Assembly (NCBI RefSeq): GCF_007644045.2
Contig: NZ_VMDW02000125.1
Location: forward strand, 1-64,000
Source of the DNA: Vogesella urethralis
GTDB lineage: Bacteria > Pseudomonadota > Gammaproteobacteria > Burkholderiales > Chromobacteriaceae
Direction: 5' to 3'
DNA: 64,000 nt
Part shown: positions 54,962 through 63,954 of the stretch, in pieces
How positions within the stretch are numbered: the stretch's first letter is position 1
Layout: every line of letters begins with the position of its first letter
Notes under the pieces: model-generated
Databases searched by the model: none
What the model was told of the DNA's origin: nothing
What the model saw: only the letters and a program-made list of their open reading frames with translations
Position numbers and translations under genes: made by a program

Positions 54962-56368
54962 TTAAGCCAAGGCTTGGCGCACGTAGGCTTTCACCGCGTC
55001 GGCGTCGGCGTCGAACACCGTTACCTTTTGCGGCAGGTCTTCCAGCCCCTCGAAGCCGGCCGGACGCGGTGCGTCGCGGTTCAGCGCCTCGCGGATGGTG
55101 TCGGCAAACTTGGCCGGCAGCGCGGTTTCCAGGCAGACGATGGTCTCACCCGGCAGGCGCACTTCGCGCGCCACCTTGATGCCATCAGCGGTGTGGGTGT
55201 CCACCACCACCTGGTCTTCGGCGTCCACGGTGCGGATGGTGGCCAGGCGGTCGGCGTGGCTGCTCTTGCCGGACACAAAACCGAACTGCTCGCGGATCTG
55301 CGCCAGCTTGTCGCCCAGGTCGAAACCACGGCCGGCGTCCACTTCGGCCCACAGCGCGGCCACGGCAGCGCCGTCACGGCCCAGCAGGTCGAACACGAAA
55401 CGCTCGAAGTTGGACGCCTTGGAGATGTCCATCGACGGGCTGGACGTTACCCAGGTATTAGCGGTGCCACGCGGCTGGTAGCGGCCGGTCTTGAAGAACT
55501 CGTCCAGCACGTCGTTCTCGTTGGTGGCCACGATCAGGCGTTGCACCGGCAGACCCATCTGGCGGGCGATGTGGCCGGCGCAGACGTTGCCGAAGTTGCC
55601 GGACGGCACGCAGAAGCTGACTTGCTCGTCGTTGCTGCTGGTGGCGTTGAAGTAGCCCTTGAAGTAGTACACCACCTGCGCCACCACACGTGCCCAGTTG
55701 ATGGAGTTGACGGTGCCGATCTTGTACTGGTTTTTGAAGGCGTGGTCGTTCTGCACCGCCTTCACGATATCCTGGCAATCGTCGAACATGCCCTTGATGG
55801 CAATGTTGTGGATGTTGGCGTCCTGCAGGCTGTACATCTGCGCGCGCTGGAACGGACTCATCAGGCCGTCCGGGCTCAGCATGAACACGTTGATGCCCTG
55901 CTTGCCGCGCATCGCGTACTCGGCCGCCGAACCGGTATCGCCGGAGGTGGCGCCTACGATGTTCAGCTGTTCGCCCTTCTTGGCCAGCACGTACTCGAAC
56001 AGGTTGCCCAGGAACTGCATGGCCATGTCCTTGAACGCCAGCGTCGGGCCGTTGGACAGTTCCAGGATGACCAGGCCGTCGTGCAGGCGCTTCACCGGGG
56101 TGATGGCCTCGCTGCCGTATACCTCGGCAGTGTAGGTGCGGTCCAGGATGGCTTTGAGGTCGGCTTCCGGAATATCGGTAGCAAACAGGCGGATGATCTC
56201 GAACGCCAGCTCGGCGTAGGACAGGTCGCGCCAGGCGTCCAGCTGGGCGCGGCCAACCTGCGGGTAGCTTTCCGGCAGCGCCAGGCCGCCATCCGGCGCC
56301 AGGCCCATCAGGATGGTGTCGGAGAAAGCAAGCGGCGCCATGCCGCCACGGGTGCTGATGTATTTCAT
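54962..56368 (-). CDS. thrC: Threonine synthase
   Basis: 468 residues, the long (E. coli/yeast-like) form. PLP Lys in NGPTLAFKDMAMQFLG near residue 108; APLAFSDTILMGLAPDGGLALPESYP near 12-37; SGDTGSAAEYAMRG near 145. Converts phosphohomoserine to threonine. Follows the lipoprotein gene by one base, in the order hom-lipoprotein-thrC on the minus strand. Confidence 0.95.
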   Translation of the reverse strand: MKYISTRGGMAPLAFSDTILMGLAPDGGLALPESYPQVGRAQLDAWRDLSYAELAFEIIRLFATDIPEADLKAILDRTYTAEVYGSEAITPVKRLHDGLVILELSNGPTLAFKDMAMQFLGNLFEYVLAKKGEQLNIVGATSGDTGSAAEYAMRGKQGINVFMLSPDGLMSPFQRAQMYSLQDANIHNIAIKGMFDDCQDIVKAVQNDHAFKNQYKIGTVNSINWARVVAQVVYYFKGYFNATSSNDEQVSFCVPSGNFGNVCAGHIARQMGLPVQRLIVATNENDVLDEFFKTGRYQPRGTANTWVTSSPSMDISKASNFERFVFDLLGRDGAAVAALWAEVDAGRGFDLGDKLAQIREQFGFVSGKSSHADRLATIRTVDAEDQVVVDTHTADGIKVAREVRLPGETIVCLETALPAKFADTIREALNRDAPRPAGFEGLEDLPQKVTVFDADADAVKAYVRQALA

Positions 56369-56369
56369 G

Positions 56370-56693
56370 TTATCGAACCAGAGTATTCAGGCATTGCAGG
56401 CCCACGTTCAGCAGGCGCCCCTGCCAGGCGGGGTCGGCCAGGACATCCTTGCCCTTGGCCGATACCTCCAGCAGCTCGCTGTTGCTGAGGCCGGACACCA
56501 GCTTGTCGCTGGCGCAGCTGCAATAGCCGTTGATCTTGCTTTGCGAGCTCAACAAGGGCAGCAGCGGCGTGCTGGCGATCTTGCTTTTGCAGGCGTCGTT
56601 CATGCGGTCCTGCGCCAGCTGGCGCGGGGCTAGGCTGGCACAACCCGCCAGCAAGGTGCTGGCGGCCAACAGGGCAAGCAGGCGCTTAGCCAT
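56370..56693 (-). CDS. Small lipoprotein inserted between hom and thrC
   Basis: 107 residues. Lipobox in MAKRLLALLAASTLLAGCAS (Cys at 18, followed by Ala-Ser, so probably outer membrane). The mature part has four further Cys (CKSK, YCSCAS, LQC). Overlaps the hom stop by 8 bp and abuts thrC, so it is translated with the threonine genes, though nothing in it suggests amino-acid metabolism. Family not recognised. Confidence 0.75.
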   Translation of the reverse strand: MAKRLLALLAASTLLAGCASLAPRQLAQDRMNDACKSKIASTPLLPLLSSQSKINGYCSCASDKLVSGLSNSELLEVSAKGKDVLADPAWQGRLLNVGLQCLNTLVR

Positions 56694-57996
56694 TGAGCTC
56701 TTCCATGCGCAGGCGCACTACCTTGCCGGCTACGCTGTCCAGCGCCTCGATGGCGGCAATGGCGGCGTTGGCGGCTTTTTCCAGCACGCGGTGCGTCAGG
56801 ATCACGATCTCGGCGGAGCCATCGGCGGCGGAGCCTTTCTGGATCAGCGCTTCGATGGAGATGCCGTTCTCGGCCAGCAGGCGGGTGATGTCGGCCATCA
56901 CGCCGGCGCGGTCCACCGCCTGGATACGCAGGTAGTAGCTGCTGACCACCTCGCCCATCGGCAGGATGGGCAGGTCTTTCAGCTGGTCCGGCTGGAAGGC
57001 CAGGTGCGGCACGCGGTGTTCCGGGTCGGACGTCAGCAGGCGGGCCACGTCGACAATATCGGCCACCACGGCCGAGGCGGTGGGCAGCGCGCCGGCGCCC
57101 GGGCCGTTGAACAGCGCCTGGCCGATGGCATCACCACGTACCAGTACCGCGTTCATCACGCCGTTCACGTTGGCGATCAGCTGCTGCTCGGGGATCAGCG
57201 TCGGGTGCACGCGCAGCTCCACGCCTTGCGCGGTACGACGGGTGAGGCCCAGCAGCTTGACGCGGTAGCCCAGCTCTTCAGCGTACTGGATGTCCTTGCC
57301 GGCCAGTTGGCTGATGCCTTCCAGGTAACACTGGTCGAAGTGCATCGGGATGCCGAAGGCGATGGCGGCCATGATGGTGAGCTTGTGGCCGGCGTCGTGG
57401 CCTTCCACGTCGAAGGTGGGGTCGGCTTCGGCGTAGCCCAGCGCTTGCGCCTCTTTCAGCACGTCGGCGAAGTCGGCGCCCTTGTCGCGCATCTCGCTGA
57501 GAATGAAGTTGGAGGTGCCGTTGATGATGCCAGCCAACCATTCGATGCGGTTGGCCGACAGGCCTTCGCGCAGCGCCTTGATGATGGGAATGCCGCCGGC
57601 TACCGCCGCTTCAAACGCCACCATCACGCCTTTTTCCTGCGCGCGGGCAAAAATCTCGTTGCCGTGTACGGCCAGCAGCTTCTTGTTGGCGGTGACCACG
57701 TGCTTGCCGTTGGCGATGGCCTGCAGCACCAGCTCCTTGGCCACGGTATCGCCACCGATCAGCTCGACCACGATGTCCACGTCCGGGTGGTTCACCACGG
57801 CGAAGGCGTCGGCCACCACGGTGACGTCGGCACCCACCAGCTCGCGGGCTTGTTCCACATTGCGGCGGGAAGCGATGGTGAGGCGGATGTCGCGACCGGC
57901 GCGACGGCTGATTTCTTCCGCGTTACGCTTCAATACGGTGGCGACACCGCCACCGACTGTTCCCACCCCCATCAGGCCAATATTGATCGGCTTCAT
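56686..57996 (-). CDS. hom: Homoserine dehydrogenase
   Basis: 436 residues. NAD(P) fold at the N-terminus (INIGLMGVGTVGGGVATVLKRN), substrate Lys/Asp region VTANKKLLAVHGNEIF near 101 and NRIEWLAGIINGTSNFILSEM near 150, and a C-terminal ACT domain (YYLRIQAVDRAGVMADITRLLAENGISIEAL, ~350-436) for threonine feedback. Reduces aspartate semialdehyde to homoserine. Monofunctional, not fused to aspartokinase. Confidence 0.95.
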   Translation of the reverse strand: MKPINIGLMGVGTVGGGVATVLKRNAEEISRRAGRDIRLTIASRRNVEQARELVGADVTVVADAFAVVNHPDVDIVVELIGGDTVAKELVLQAIANGKHVVTANKKLLAVHGNEIFARAQEKGVMVAFEAAVAGGIPIIKALREGLSANRIEWLAGIINGTSNFILSEMRDKGADFADVLKEAQALGYAEADPTFDVEGHDAGHKLTIMAAIAFGIPMHFDQCYLEGISQLAGKDIQYAEELGYRVKLLGLTRRTAQGVELRVHPTLIPEQQLIANVNGVMNAVLVRGDAIGQALFNGPGAGALPTASAVVADIVDVARLLTSDPEHRVPHLAFQPDQLKDLPILPMGEVVSSYYLRIQAVDRAGVMADITRLLAENGISIEALIQKGSAADGSAEIVILTHRVLEKAANAAIAAIEALDSVAGKVVRLRMEELNG

Positions 57997-58097
57997 TCGT
58001 GAATACTCCTGCTGTTTCGGTTTTCAAATTTCCCTGGCACGTCGGCCTGCTGCCGCTGGCAGCTGCTGGTTCTGTTGCCCAGCTTGTTATCGCTTTG

Positions 58098-58126
58098 CTG
58101 CGGCCAACCCGGCGGGTTGACCGCAG
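58098..58126. repeat. Inverted pair of uptake-like cores upstream of hom
   Basis: CTGCGGCCAACCC / GGGTTGACCGCAG with a 3-base spacer; one mismatched position. Lies between alaA and hom. Confidence 0.65.
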
Positions 58127-58131
58127 ACAGC

Positions 58132-58157
58132 ACAAAGGGGCGCGCACGCCCCTTTGT
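58132..58157. terminator. Terminator after alaA
   Basis: ACAAAGGGGCG / CGCCCCTTTGT, 11-bp stem, loop CGCA, in the gap between alaA and hom. Confidence 0.75.
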
Positions 58158-58225
58158 TCAATGATGCCTCGCCCGCGCCTGGCGCTTGACCAGACGGTGT
58201 TTCAGTGCGGCGCGGACGAGTAGGT

Positions 58226-59455
58226 TCATGCGGTACCGTGGCGTTTGCGGTAGTTTTCCAGGAAGCGGGCGATGCGGCCGATAGCTTCGGTCAGATCGTC
58301 GCTATTGGGTAGGAATACCACGCGGAAGTGATCCGGCGCAATCCAGTTGAAGCCACTGCCCTGCACCAGCAACACGCGCTCTTGCTGCAGCAGCTCCAGG
58401 ATGAACTGCTGGTCGTCTTCGATAGGGTAAACCGCCGGGTCCAGACGCGGGAACAGGTACAGCGCGCCTTGCGGCTTGACGCAGCTTACCCCCGGAATGT
58501 CGGTGAGCAGCTTGTACGCCAGGTCGCGCTGGCGCGCCAGGCGGCCGCCCGGCGCCACCAGATCGTCGATGCTCTGGTAGCCGCCCAGCGCGGTCTGGAT
58601 GGCGTACTGCGCCGGCACGTTGGCGCACAGGCGCATCGAGGCCAGCATGTTCAGGCCTTCGATATAGTCCTTGGCGCGACGCTTGTCGCCGGACAGGATC
58701 ATCCAGCCGGCGCGGTAGCCGCAGGCACGGTAGTTTTTGGACAAGCCGTTGAAGGTGCACACCATCAGGTCCGGCGCCAGCGAGGCGATGGAAGTGTGGG
58801 TGGCGCCGTCGTACAGCACCTTGTCGTAGATTTCGTCGGCGTACAGCAGCAGGCCGAATTCACGCGCCACGTCTACCAGCTGCTGCAGTACGTGGTCGGG
58901 GTACAGCGCGCCGGTGGGGTTGTTCGGGTTGATGATCACCAGCGCCTTGGTACGCGGCGTGATCTTGGCGCGGATGTCGGCGATGGACGGCATCCAGCCG
59001 TCGTTTTCGTCGCACAGGTAGTGCACCGGCTGGCCGCCGGCCAGGCTGACGGCGGCGGTCCACAGCGGGTAATCCGGCGCCGGCACCAGCACCTCGTCGC
59101 CGTTGTCCAGCAGCGCCTGCATCGCCATCACGATCAGCTCGGACACGCCGTTGCCGATGTAGATGTCTTCCATGCCCACCTGCGGCAGGTGCTTCTGCTG
59201 CGCGTAGTGCATGATGGCCTTGCGCGCGGCAAACAGGCCTTTGGAATCACAGTAACCGGACGCGTTCTGCAGGTTGACGATGACGTCCTCGATGATCTCG
59301 TCCGGGGCGAAGAAACCGAAGGGCGCCGGGTTGCCGATGTTCAGCTTGATGATGCGGTGGCCTTCTTCCTCCATCCGCTTGGCGTGTTCGAGCACCGGGC
59401 CGCGAATGTCGTAGCAGACGTTGGCAAGTTTCTGGGATTTCTGGATAGGCTGCAT
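58226..59455 (-). CDS. alaA: Alanine-synthesising aminotransferase (AlaA-like)
   Basis: 409 residues, class I/II aminotransferase. PLP Lys in NGLSKNYRACGYRAGWM near residue 240; NPNNPTGALY near 174; NIGNPAPFGFFAPDEI near 39; Arg in the C-terminal APDHFRVVFLP. In E. coli AlaA makes alanine from pyruvate and glutamate. Placing beside hom/thrC is common in Neisseriales. Own start at 59455 is without a strong ribosome site. Confidence 0.9.
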   Translation of the reverse strand: MQPIQKSQKLANVCYDIRGPVLEHAKRMEEEGHRIIKLNIGNPAPFGFFAPDEIIEDVIVNLQNASGYCDSKGLFAARKAIMHYAQQKHLPQVGMEDIYIGNGVSELIVMAMQALLDNGDEVLVPAPDYPLWTAAVSLAGGQPVHYLCDENDGWMPSIADIRAKITPRTKALVIINPNNPTGALYPDHVLQQLVDVAREFGLLLYADEIYDKVLYDGATHTSIASLAPDLMVCTFNGLSKNYRACGYRAGWMILSGDKRRAKDYIEGLNMLASMRLCANVPAQYAIQTALGGYQSIDDLVAPGGRLARQRDLAYKLLTDIPGVSCVKPQGALYLFPRLDPAVYPIEDDQQFILELLQQERVLLVQGSGFNWIAPDHFRVVFLPNSDDLTEAIGRIARFLENYRKRHGTA

Positions 59456-59561
59456 GAGGGGTATTACCGTCTTCTGCGGTGGCGTGCGCCACCTGTCGTT
59501 TGTCCTGTGGTCTGCCGCAAGCGGCGGGCGTATCCGGCCCTGGCTTTCCGGCCAGGCGGGG

Positions 59562-59567
59562 TATAAT
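59562..59567 (+). promoter_or_regulatory. Candidate -10 hexamer (TATAAT) of the Mth938-like gene
   Basis: A consensus TATAAT 52 bp upstream of ATG 59619 in the alaA/Mth938 divergent gap. No -35 at the best spacing (TGGCTT at 15 bp is nearest). Confidence 0.4.
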
Positions 59568-59618
59568 CCTATCCCAATCCGTGGTGCACTGCACTACACC
59601 CGCCAACAGGATTTCATC

Positions 59619-59987
59619 ATGAAACTGCACGAGTCCAATACCGCAGGTGCCAACCTGTTTACCGCGCACGGCGCGGGCTATGTGGAAATCAACCGGGTAC
59701 GTCACCAGGGCAGCCTGGTGGTCACCGCCGATAGCATTACACCATGGCCGCCGGCCAGCTTCGAGGCGCTGGAAGAGGCGCACTTTTCCCAGTTGCTGGC
59801 GCTGCAGCCGGAGCTGGTGATCTTCGGCAGCGGCAGTACGCTGCGCTTCCCGCACCCGCGCCTGAGCGCCGCGCTGACCAACGCCGGTATCGGCGTGGAA
59901 GTGATGGACACCAGCGCCGCGTGCCGAACCTACAACATCCTGCTGGCGGAAGACCGCCGCGTGGTTGCCGCGCTGCTGGGTAGCTGA
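59619..59987 (+). CDS. Mth938-like domain protein (DUF498/NDUFAF3 family)
   Basis: 122 residues from ATG 59619. Core GYVEINRVRHQGSLVVTADSITPW, LALQPELVIFGSGSTLRFPHP and GIGVEVMDTSAACRTYNILLAEDRRVVAALL is the Mth938 fold. Human NDUFAF3 is a complex I assembly factor, but bacterial members are unassigned. The gene is a habitual neighbour of alaA/hom. An earlier in-frame region (59421 on) lacks conservation. Overlaps glpM (TGATG). Confidence 0.88.
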   Translation: MKLHESNTAGANLFTAHGAGYVEINRVRHQGSLVVTADSITPWPPASFEALEEAHFSQLLALQPELVIFGSGSTLRFPHPRLSAALTNAGIGVEVMDTSAACRTYNILLAEDRRVVAALLGS

Positions 59988-60331
59988 TGGACATCGCCCT
60001 GCTGGGCAAGTGCCTGCTAGGCGCGCTGGCGGTGCTGCTGATCCAGTGGCTGTCCGGCAGCCGCTATTTCTTTGTGGCGGGGCTGGTACCGCTGTTCCCC
60101 ACCTTTGCCCTGATCGCCCACGTGGTGGTTGGCCGCAGCCGCAGCGCGGCCGACTTGCAGCAGACCGCGCTGTTTGGCCTGTGTGCGCTGCTGCCCTACG
60201 CCGCCTACCTGCTGGCGGTATACCTGCTGAGCGTGCGCCTGCCGCTGGCATCGACGCTGCTGTTGGCAACACTGTGCTGGCTGCTGGCAGCCGGTGTGCT
60301 GTTGTGGGGCTGGCAGCACTGGCACGCCTAG
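59987..60331 (+). CDS. glpM: GlpM-family membrane protein
   Basis: 114 residues, four membrane helices (about 5-25, 28-50, 62-80, 86-108). The start MDIALLGKCLLGALAVLLIQWLSGSRYFFVAGLVPLFPTFALIAHVVVGRSR matches GlpM of Pseudomonas/E. coli relatives. GlpM was linked to alginate/glycerol phenotypes in Pseudomonas; its mechanism is unknown. Confidence 0.82.
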   Translation: MDIALLGKCLLGALAVLLIQWLSGSRYFFVAGLVPLFPTFALIAHVVVGRSRSAADLQQTALFGLCALLPYAAYLLAVYLLSVRLPLASTLLLATLCWLLAAGVLLWGWQHWHA

Positions 60332-60351
60332 CCGGCGCATGCGTTAATGCG

Positions 60352-60377
60352 ACAAGGCCGCCCATGGGCGGCCTTGT
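60352..60377. terminator. Terminator between glpM and ndh
   Basis: ACAAGGCCGCCC / GGGCGGCCTTGT, 12-bp stem, 2-base loop; ends convergent genes. Confidence 0.85.
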
Positions 60378-60394
60378 GCTATGTGGCTCGCCGC

Positions 60395-61702
60395 TCAGTG
60401 CAGCTTCAGCGCCGGCCGCGCCACACGGCGTAAACGATCACCCACCCACAGCAGCCCGGCCAGCCACCAGCCGTGTACCGCTGCCTGGTGCATGCGGTAC
60501 AGCGAGGCGTAGATCAGCTTGGCGCCGCGCCCTTCCACGTAGTAATCGCGCTTGGGGCCGACAATGGCCGCCAGGCTGCCCACCGCGGTGTGCTTGCCCA
60601 GCGACACCATCATGCCTTGCGGCTTGAAAGCAAAATCCGGCACCGCCTGCTGCTGTAGCCAGGCCTGCAGCGCACCGGCCAGCCACTGCGCCTGCTGGTG
60701 CGCCACTTGTGCGGTAGCCGGCAACGGGCGGCCATCCGGCCCCGGGCACGCCGCGCAATCGCCCATTGCCACAATGTTTTCGCCCGCTACGCAGCGCAAC
60801 TGGGCGTCTACCTGCAACTGGTTCAGCCCGTTCACCGCCAGGCCATCCAGCTGCGCCAGCCAGGCCGGCGCCTTTACCCCGGCCGCCCATACCGTCATGT
60901 CGGCCGCTACCGTACTGCCGTCCTGCAGCTGTACACCGTCGGCGGTCACCGCCGCCACCCGGCTACGGGTAAGCACGCGCACATGGCGTGCGGCCAACTG
61001 TTCTTCGGCGTAGGCAGACAGCGACGGCGGCGCGGCCGCCAGGATACGCTCGGCGCCTTCGATCACGCTGATGTGTACCTGCGCCGGCTGCAACCGGGCA
61101 CCGTAGACGTGCATTTCGCGCACCGTGTGGTTCAGTTCGGCTGCCAGCTCCACGCCGGTGGCGCCGCCGCCAACGATGGCGATATCCAGCCCCGGCTGCT
61201 GGCCGCTGCTGCAACGGAAGGCCAGTTCCAGCAGGCGGTGGCGCAGGCGTTCGGCGTCCTGCGGCGTGTTCAGCTGCAAGGCGTGCTCGGCCACGCCCGG
61301 GGTGCCGAAATCATTGCTCTGCGCCCCCACCGCCAGCACCAGCCAGTCGTAACCGATGTCGCGTGGCGGGCTTAGCTGCTGGCCGTCGCTGCCGTGAATG
61401 GCGGCCAGGCGGATCAGCCGTTGCTGGCGGTCCAGCCCCTGCATGTAACCGAACTCGAAGTCATAACCGTTGTGGTAACCGTGGGCGAAGTAGTTCACCT
61501 CGTCCTCGCCGCTATTGAGCACGCCGGTGGCCACTTCGTGCAGCAAGGGCTTCCAGATGTGGGTGGGCGCCCCGTCCACCAGCACGATGCGGGCACGGTG
61601 GCGCAGGCCCAGCTGGCGGCCCAGGCGGGTGGCCAGCTCCAGGCCCCCGGCGCCGCCACCAACGATGACAATGCGCGGTAAATCGGCAGAACGACTCAGC
61701 AT
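60395..61702 (-). CDS. ndh: Type II NADH:quinone oxidoreductase (NDH-2)
   Basis: 435 residues. Two nucleotide-binding folds: FAD GGGAGGLELATRLGR near residue 16 and NAD IAIVGGGATGVELAAELN near 178. FAD C-terminal motif NIVAMGDCAACPG near 310 and quinone motif region TAQVAHQQAQWLAGAL. A C-terminal amphipathic/membrane-anchoring helix region (LIYASLYRMHQAAVHGWW) and basic end. Single-subunit, non-proton-pumping. Preceded by a long leader hairpin (61723). Confidence 0.92.
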   Translation of the reverse strand: MLSRSADLPRIVIVGGGAGGLELATRLGRQLGLRHRARIVLVDGAPTHIWKPLLHEVATGVLNSGEDEVNYFAHGYHNGYDFEFGYMQGLDRQQRLIRLAAIHGSDGQQLSPPRDIGYDWLVLAVGAQSNDFGTPGVAEHALQLNTPQDAERLRHRLLELAFRCSSGQQPGLDIAIVGGGATGVELAAELNHTVREMHVYGARLQPAQVHISVIEGAERILAAAPPSLSAYAEEQLAARHVRVLTRSRVAAVTADGVQLQDGSTVAADMTVWAAGVKAPAWLAQLDGLAVNGLNQLQVDAQLRCVAGENIVAMGDCAACPGPDGRPLPATAQVAHQQAQWLAGALQAWLQQQAVPDFAFKPQGMMVSLGKHTAVGSLAAIVGPKRDYYVEGRGAKLIYASLYRMHQAAVHGWWLAGLLWVGDRLRRVARPALKLH

Positions 61703-61722
61703 GACAACTCCTTTGGATCAGA

Positions 61723-61773
61723 ATGCGTTACCGCAGCCGCCTGCCGCCAAACAAAACGGCTGGGGTAACGCAT
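61723..61773 (-). promoter_or_regulatory. Long interrupted hairpin in the ndh leader
   Basis: ATGCGTTACC-g-CAGCCG ... CGGCTG-g-GGTAACGCAT: 10-bp outer and 6-bp inner stems separated by one G-G mismatch, with a 17-base loop. Lies between ubiB and ndh and ends about 20 bases before the ndh ATG, with the ribosome site (aaaggag) just after it. No T-run, so not a classical terminator. Possible leader structure, REP-like, or processing site. Confidence 0.55.
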
Positions 61774-61814
61774 CGCGCGCCAGCCCAGCCGTGTGCTTGT
61801 CCGCCAGCAGCCTG

Positions 61815-63356
61815 TCAGCCAGGCACGCCGCGCGTCAGCAGGATCACCAGCAGCGCCAGCAACAGCAGCGCGATCAGTTTCAGCATGAAATTCTGCGTTT
61901 TCTGCTCGCGCATCAGTTGGATATAGCCTTGCAGCACAAGTTCGGTGGTCTGGCCGGATAGCGCCTCGCCCAGCTTGCGCGGAATGGTGGGCAAGGTGGT
62001 GGCCCACTGCGGTACTTCGTGCTTCAGCGTACGCAACAGGCCGCGCCAGCCGATCTGTTCGTTCATCCACTTGGTAAGGAACGGTTTGGCGGTGTCCCAC
62101 AGGTCCAGGTCCGGGTCCAGCTGACGACCGAGGCCTTCAATGTTCAACAGCGTCTTCTGCAGCAACACCAGCTGCGGCTGGATTTCCACATTGAAACGGC
62201 GGCTGGTCTCGAACAGGCGCAGCAGCACCATGCCGAAGCTGATCTGCGACAGCGGCTTGTTGAAGATGGGCTCGCACACGGTACGGATCGCCGCTTCCAG
62301 CTCTTCGGCGCGGGTATCGCGCGGCACCCAGCCGGACTCGATATGCGCGGTGGCGACGCGGTGGTAGTCGCGGTTGAAGAAGGCCAGGAAGTTCACCGCC
62401 AGGTAGTGCTTGTCGGTCTCGGTGAGGCTGCCGACGATGCCGAAGTCCAGCGCGATGTAGCGGCCATCGGCAGCCACCAGGATGTTGCCCGGGTGCATGT
62501 CGGCATGAAAAAAGCCGTGCCGGAACACCTGGGTAAAGAAGATTTCCACGCCAAAGCGGCTGAGTTTTTTCAGGTCGATGCCGGCGTCGCGCAGGCGGTC
62601 GATCTGCCCCACCGGGATACCGTCCATCCACTGCATGGTCATCACCTCGCGCCGGGTGTAGTCGTAGTACACCTCCGGCACGATCAGCATGTCGCTGCCG
62701 ATGAAATTGCGGTGCAGCTGGCTGGCGTTGCCAGCCTCGTGCATCAGGTCCAGCTCGTCGTGCAGGTGGCGGTCGAACTCGGCCACCACCTCGCGTGGTT
62801 TCAGCCGTTTGCCGTCGGGCAGGAAGCGCTCTACCAGCCCGGCCAGCACCGCCATCAGCGCCAGATCTTGCTCGATCACCGGAAGAATGCCCGGGCGCAG
62901 CACTTTCACCGCCACCGCCTTGCCCGGCTGGCCGTTGCTGCCATGCAGGCGGGCGCGGTGCACCTGCGCCACCGAGGCGCTGGCTACCGGCACGTCGTCG
63001 AATTCGGCATAGATGTCGGCCACGCGCTGGCCGAAACTGCGCTCGATCACCTCGCGCGCGATGGCGCTGTCGAACGGCGGTACACGGTCCTGTAGCCGCG
63101 CCAGCTCATCGGCGTAATCGGGCGGCAGCAAGTCGCGACGGGTGGACAGCACCTGGCCGAACTTGATGAAGATCGGCCCCAGGTGTTCCAGCGCCAGCCG
63201 CACGCGCTGCGGCAACGGCGCATCGGTATCGCGCGGCAGCGGCAGCAGACGGAACAGCGTGGCGATCAGCCCCACCTTGGGGCGGCCAGCCAGGAAATCG
63301 TCCAGGCCGAAGCGGTAGAACACGGAAACAATCTTGAGCAGACGCGCAATACGCAT
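61815..63356 (-). CDS. ubiB: Ubiquinone biosynthesis kinase-like protein UbiB
   Basis: 513 residues. ABC1/ADCK family: the KxGQ-type motif in [20 protein letters not shown] near residue 57, Ala-rich-loop-like [17 protein letters not shown]...[42 protein letters not shown] near 285, and two C-terminal membrane helices ([21 protein letters not shown]). Needed for early ubiquinone hydroxylation, with ubiE and ubiJ. Immediately downstream of ubiJ. Confidence 0.95.
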   Translation of the reverse strand: MRIARLLKIVSVFYRFGLDDFLAGRPKVGLIATLFRLLPLPRDTDAPLPQRVRLALEHLGPIFIKFGQVLSTRRDLLPPDYADELARLQDRVPPFDSAIAREVIERSFGQRVADIYAEFDDVPVASASVAQVHRARLHGSNGQPGKAVAVKVLRPGILPVIEQDLALMAVLAGLVERFLPDGKRLKPREVVAEFDRHLHDELDLMHEAGNASQLHRNFIGSDMLIVPEVYYDYTRREVMTMQWMDGIPVGQIDRLRDAGIDLKKLSRFGVEIFFTQVFRHGFFHADMHPGNILVAADGRYIALDFGIVGSLTETDKHYLAVNFLAFFNRDYHRVATAHIESGWVPRDTRAEELEAAIRTVCEPIFNKPLSQISFGMVLLRLFETSRRFNVEIQPQLVLLQKTLLNIEGLGRQLDPDLDLWDTAKPFLTKWMNEQIGWRGLLRTLKHEVPQWATTLPTIPRKLGEALSGQTTELVLQGYIQLMREQKTQNFMLKLIALLLLALLVILLTRGVPG

Positions 63357-63371
63357 GATGGGGCTTTGTTG

Positions 63372-63953
63372 TTATGGTTGGCGAAGGTTGGCCGCACGCG
63401 CTTCCAGCAGCGCCAGGCGTTTTTCGAAACGGTCGGCATCTTCGCGCAGCGTGTCCACCGCGCTGACAAACGCCTCGACGTCGGTCTTTTTGGCCAGCAG
63501 CGGCGCTTCTTCGCGCAGGTGCTCGACCCAGGCTTCCAGCAAGCGGCCACCGATCTCGCCCTTGATGCCGAACAGGCCGCGCACCCAGCCTTGCACGCGG
63601 TGCGCCGCCACGTCGCCCACCACGCGCGACAGGTCTTCGGTGGCGTCCCACTGCAGCTGGCGCACAATGCGGCCAACGTTGGCCGCCAGCTCGGTATCGC
63701 CTTCCAGCACGATGTCGGCCATGTCCGGCTCGCGGCCGGACAGCTGCGCCAGCGCCACGCCGTGCTTCAGCCGCAGGCGCGCTTCCGGCTCGCCTTCACA
63801 CGCCGCCAGCCAGCCGTCGCTGGTGACCACACCCGCCAGATCGAACGGCGGCAGGCTGATGCCGATGCGGCGCCCGGCATGCTGCGCCAACTCGGCACGC
63901 ACCGCCGGGTGCTGGTTCAACAGATGATTAAATGCGGCAATACGCAAGCCCAT
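63372..63953 (-). CDS. ubiJ: Ubiquinone biosynthesis accessory factor UbiJ (SCP2 domain)
   Basis: 193 residues. SCP2 sterol-carrier-like N-terminal domain (~15-115: HPAVRAELAQHAGRRIGISLPP..., ADIVLEGDTELAANVGRIVRQL) and a C-terminal coiled-coil (DVEAFVSAVDTLREDADRFEKRLALLEARAANL), matching UbiJ, which binds ubiquinone intermediates in the soluble Ubi complex. Gene order ubiE-ubiJ-ubiB is conserved. An exact 13-base repeat (63384) falls in its last codons (Ala-Ala-Asn-Leu) and a near-palindrome (63669-63688) inside it. Confidence 0.93.
   Translation of the reverse strand: MGLRIAAFNHLLNQHPAVRAELAQHAGRRIGISLPPFDLAGVVTSDGWLAACEGEPEARLRLKHGVALAQLSGREPDMADIVLEGDTELAANVGRIVRQLQWDATEDLSRVVGDVAAHRVQGWVRGLFGIKGEIGGRLLEAWVEHLREEAPLLAKKTDVEAFVSAVDTLREDADRFEKRLALLEARAANLRQP
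63384..63396 (+). repeat. Exact 13-base uptake-like repeat (AAGGTTGGCCGCA)
   Basis: At the 3' end of ubiJ, coding Ala-Ala-Asn-Leu, three codons before its end. Confidence 0.8.
63669..63688. repeat. Near-perfect palindrome of two uptake-like cores in ubiJ
   Basis: TGCGGCCAACGTTGGCCGCC: 19 of 20 bases match the perfect palindrome at 49443. It is coding (Ala-Ala-Asn-Val-Gly-Arg). Confidence 0.65.
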
Positions 63954-63954
63954 A

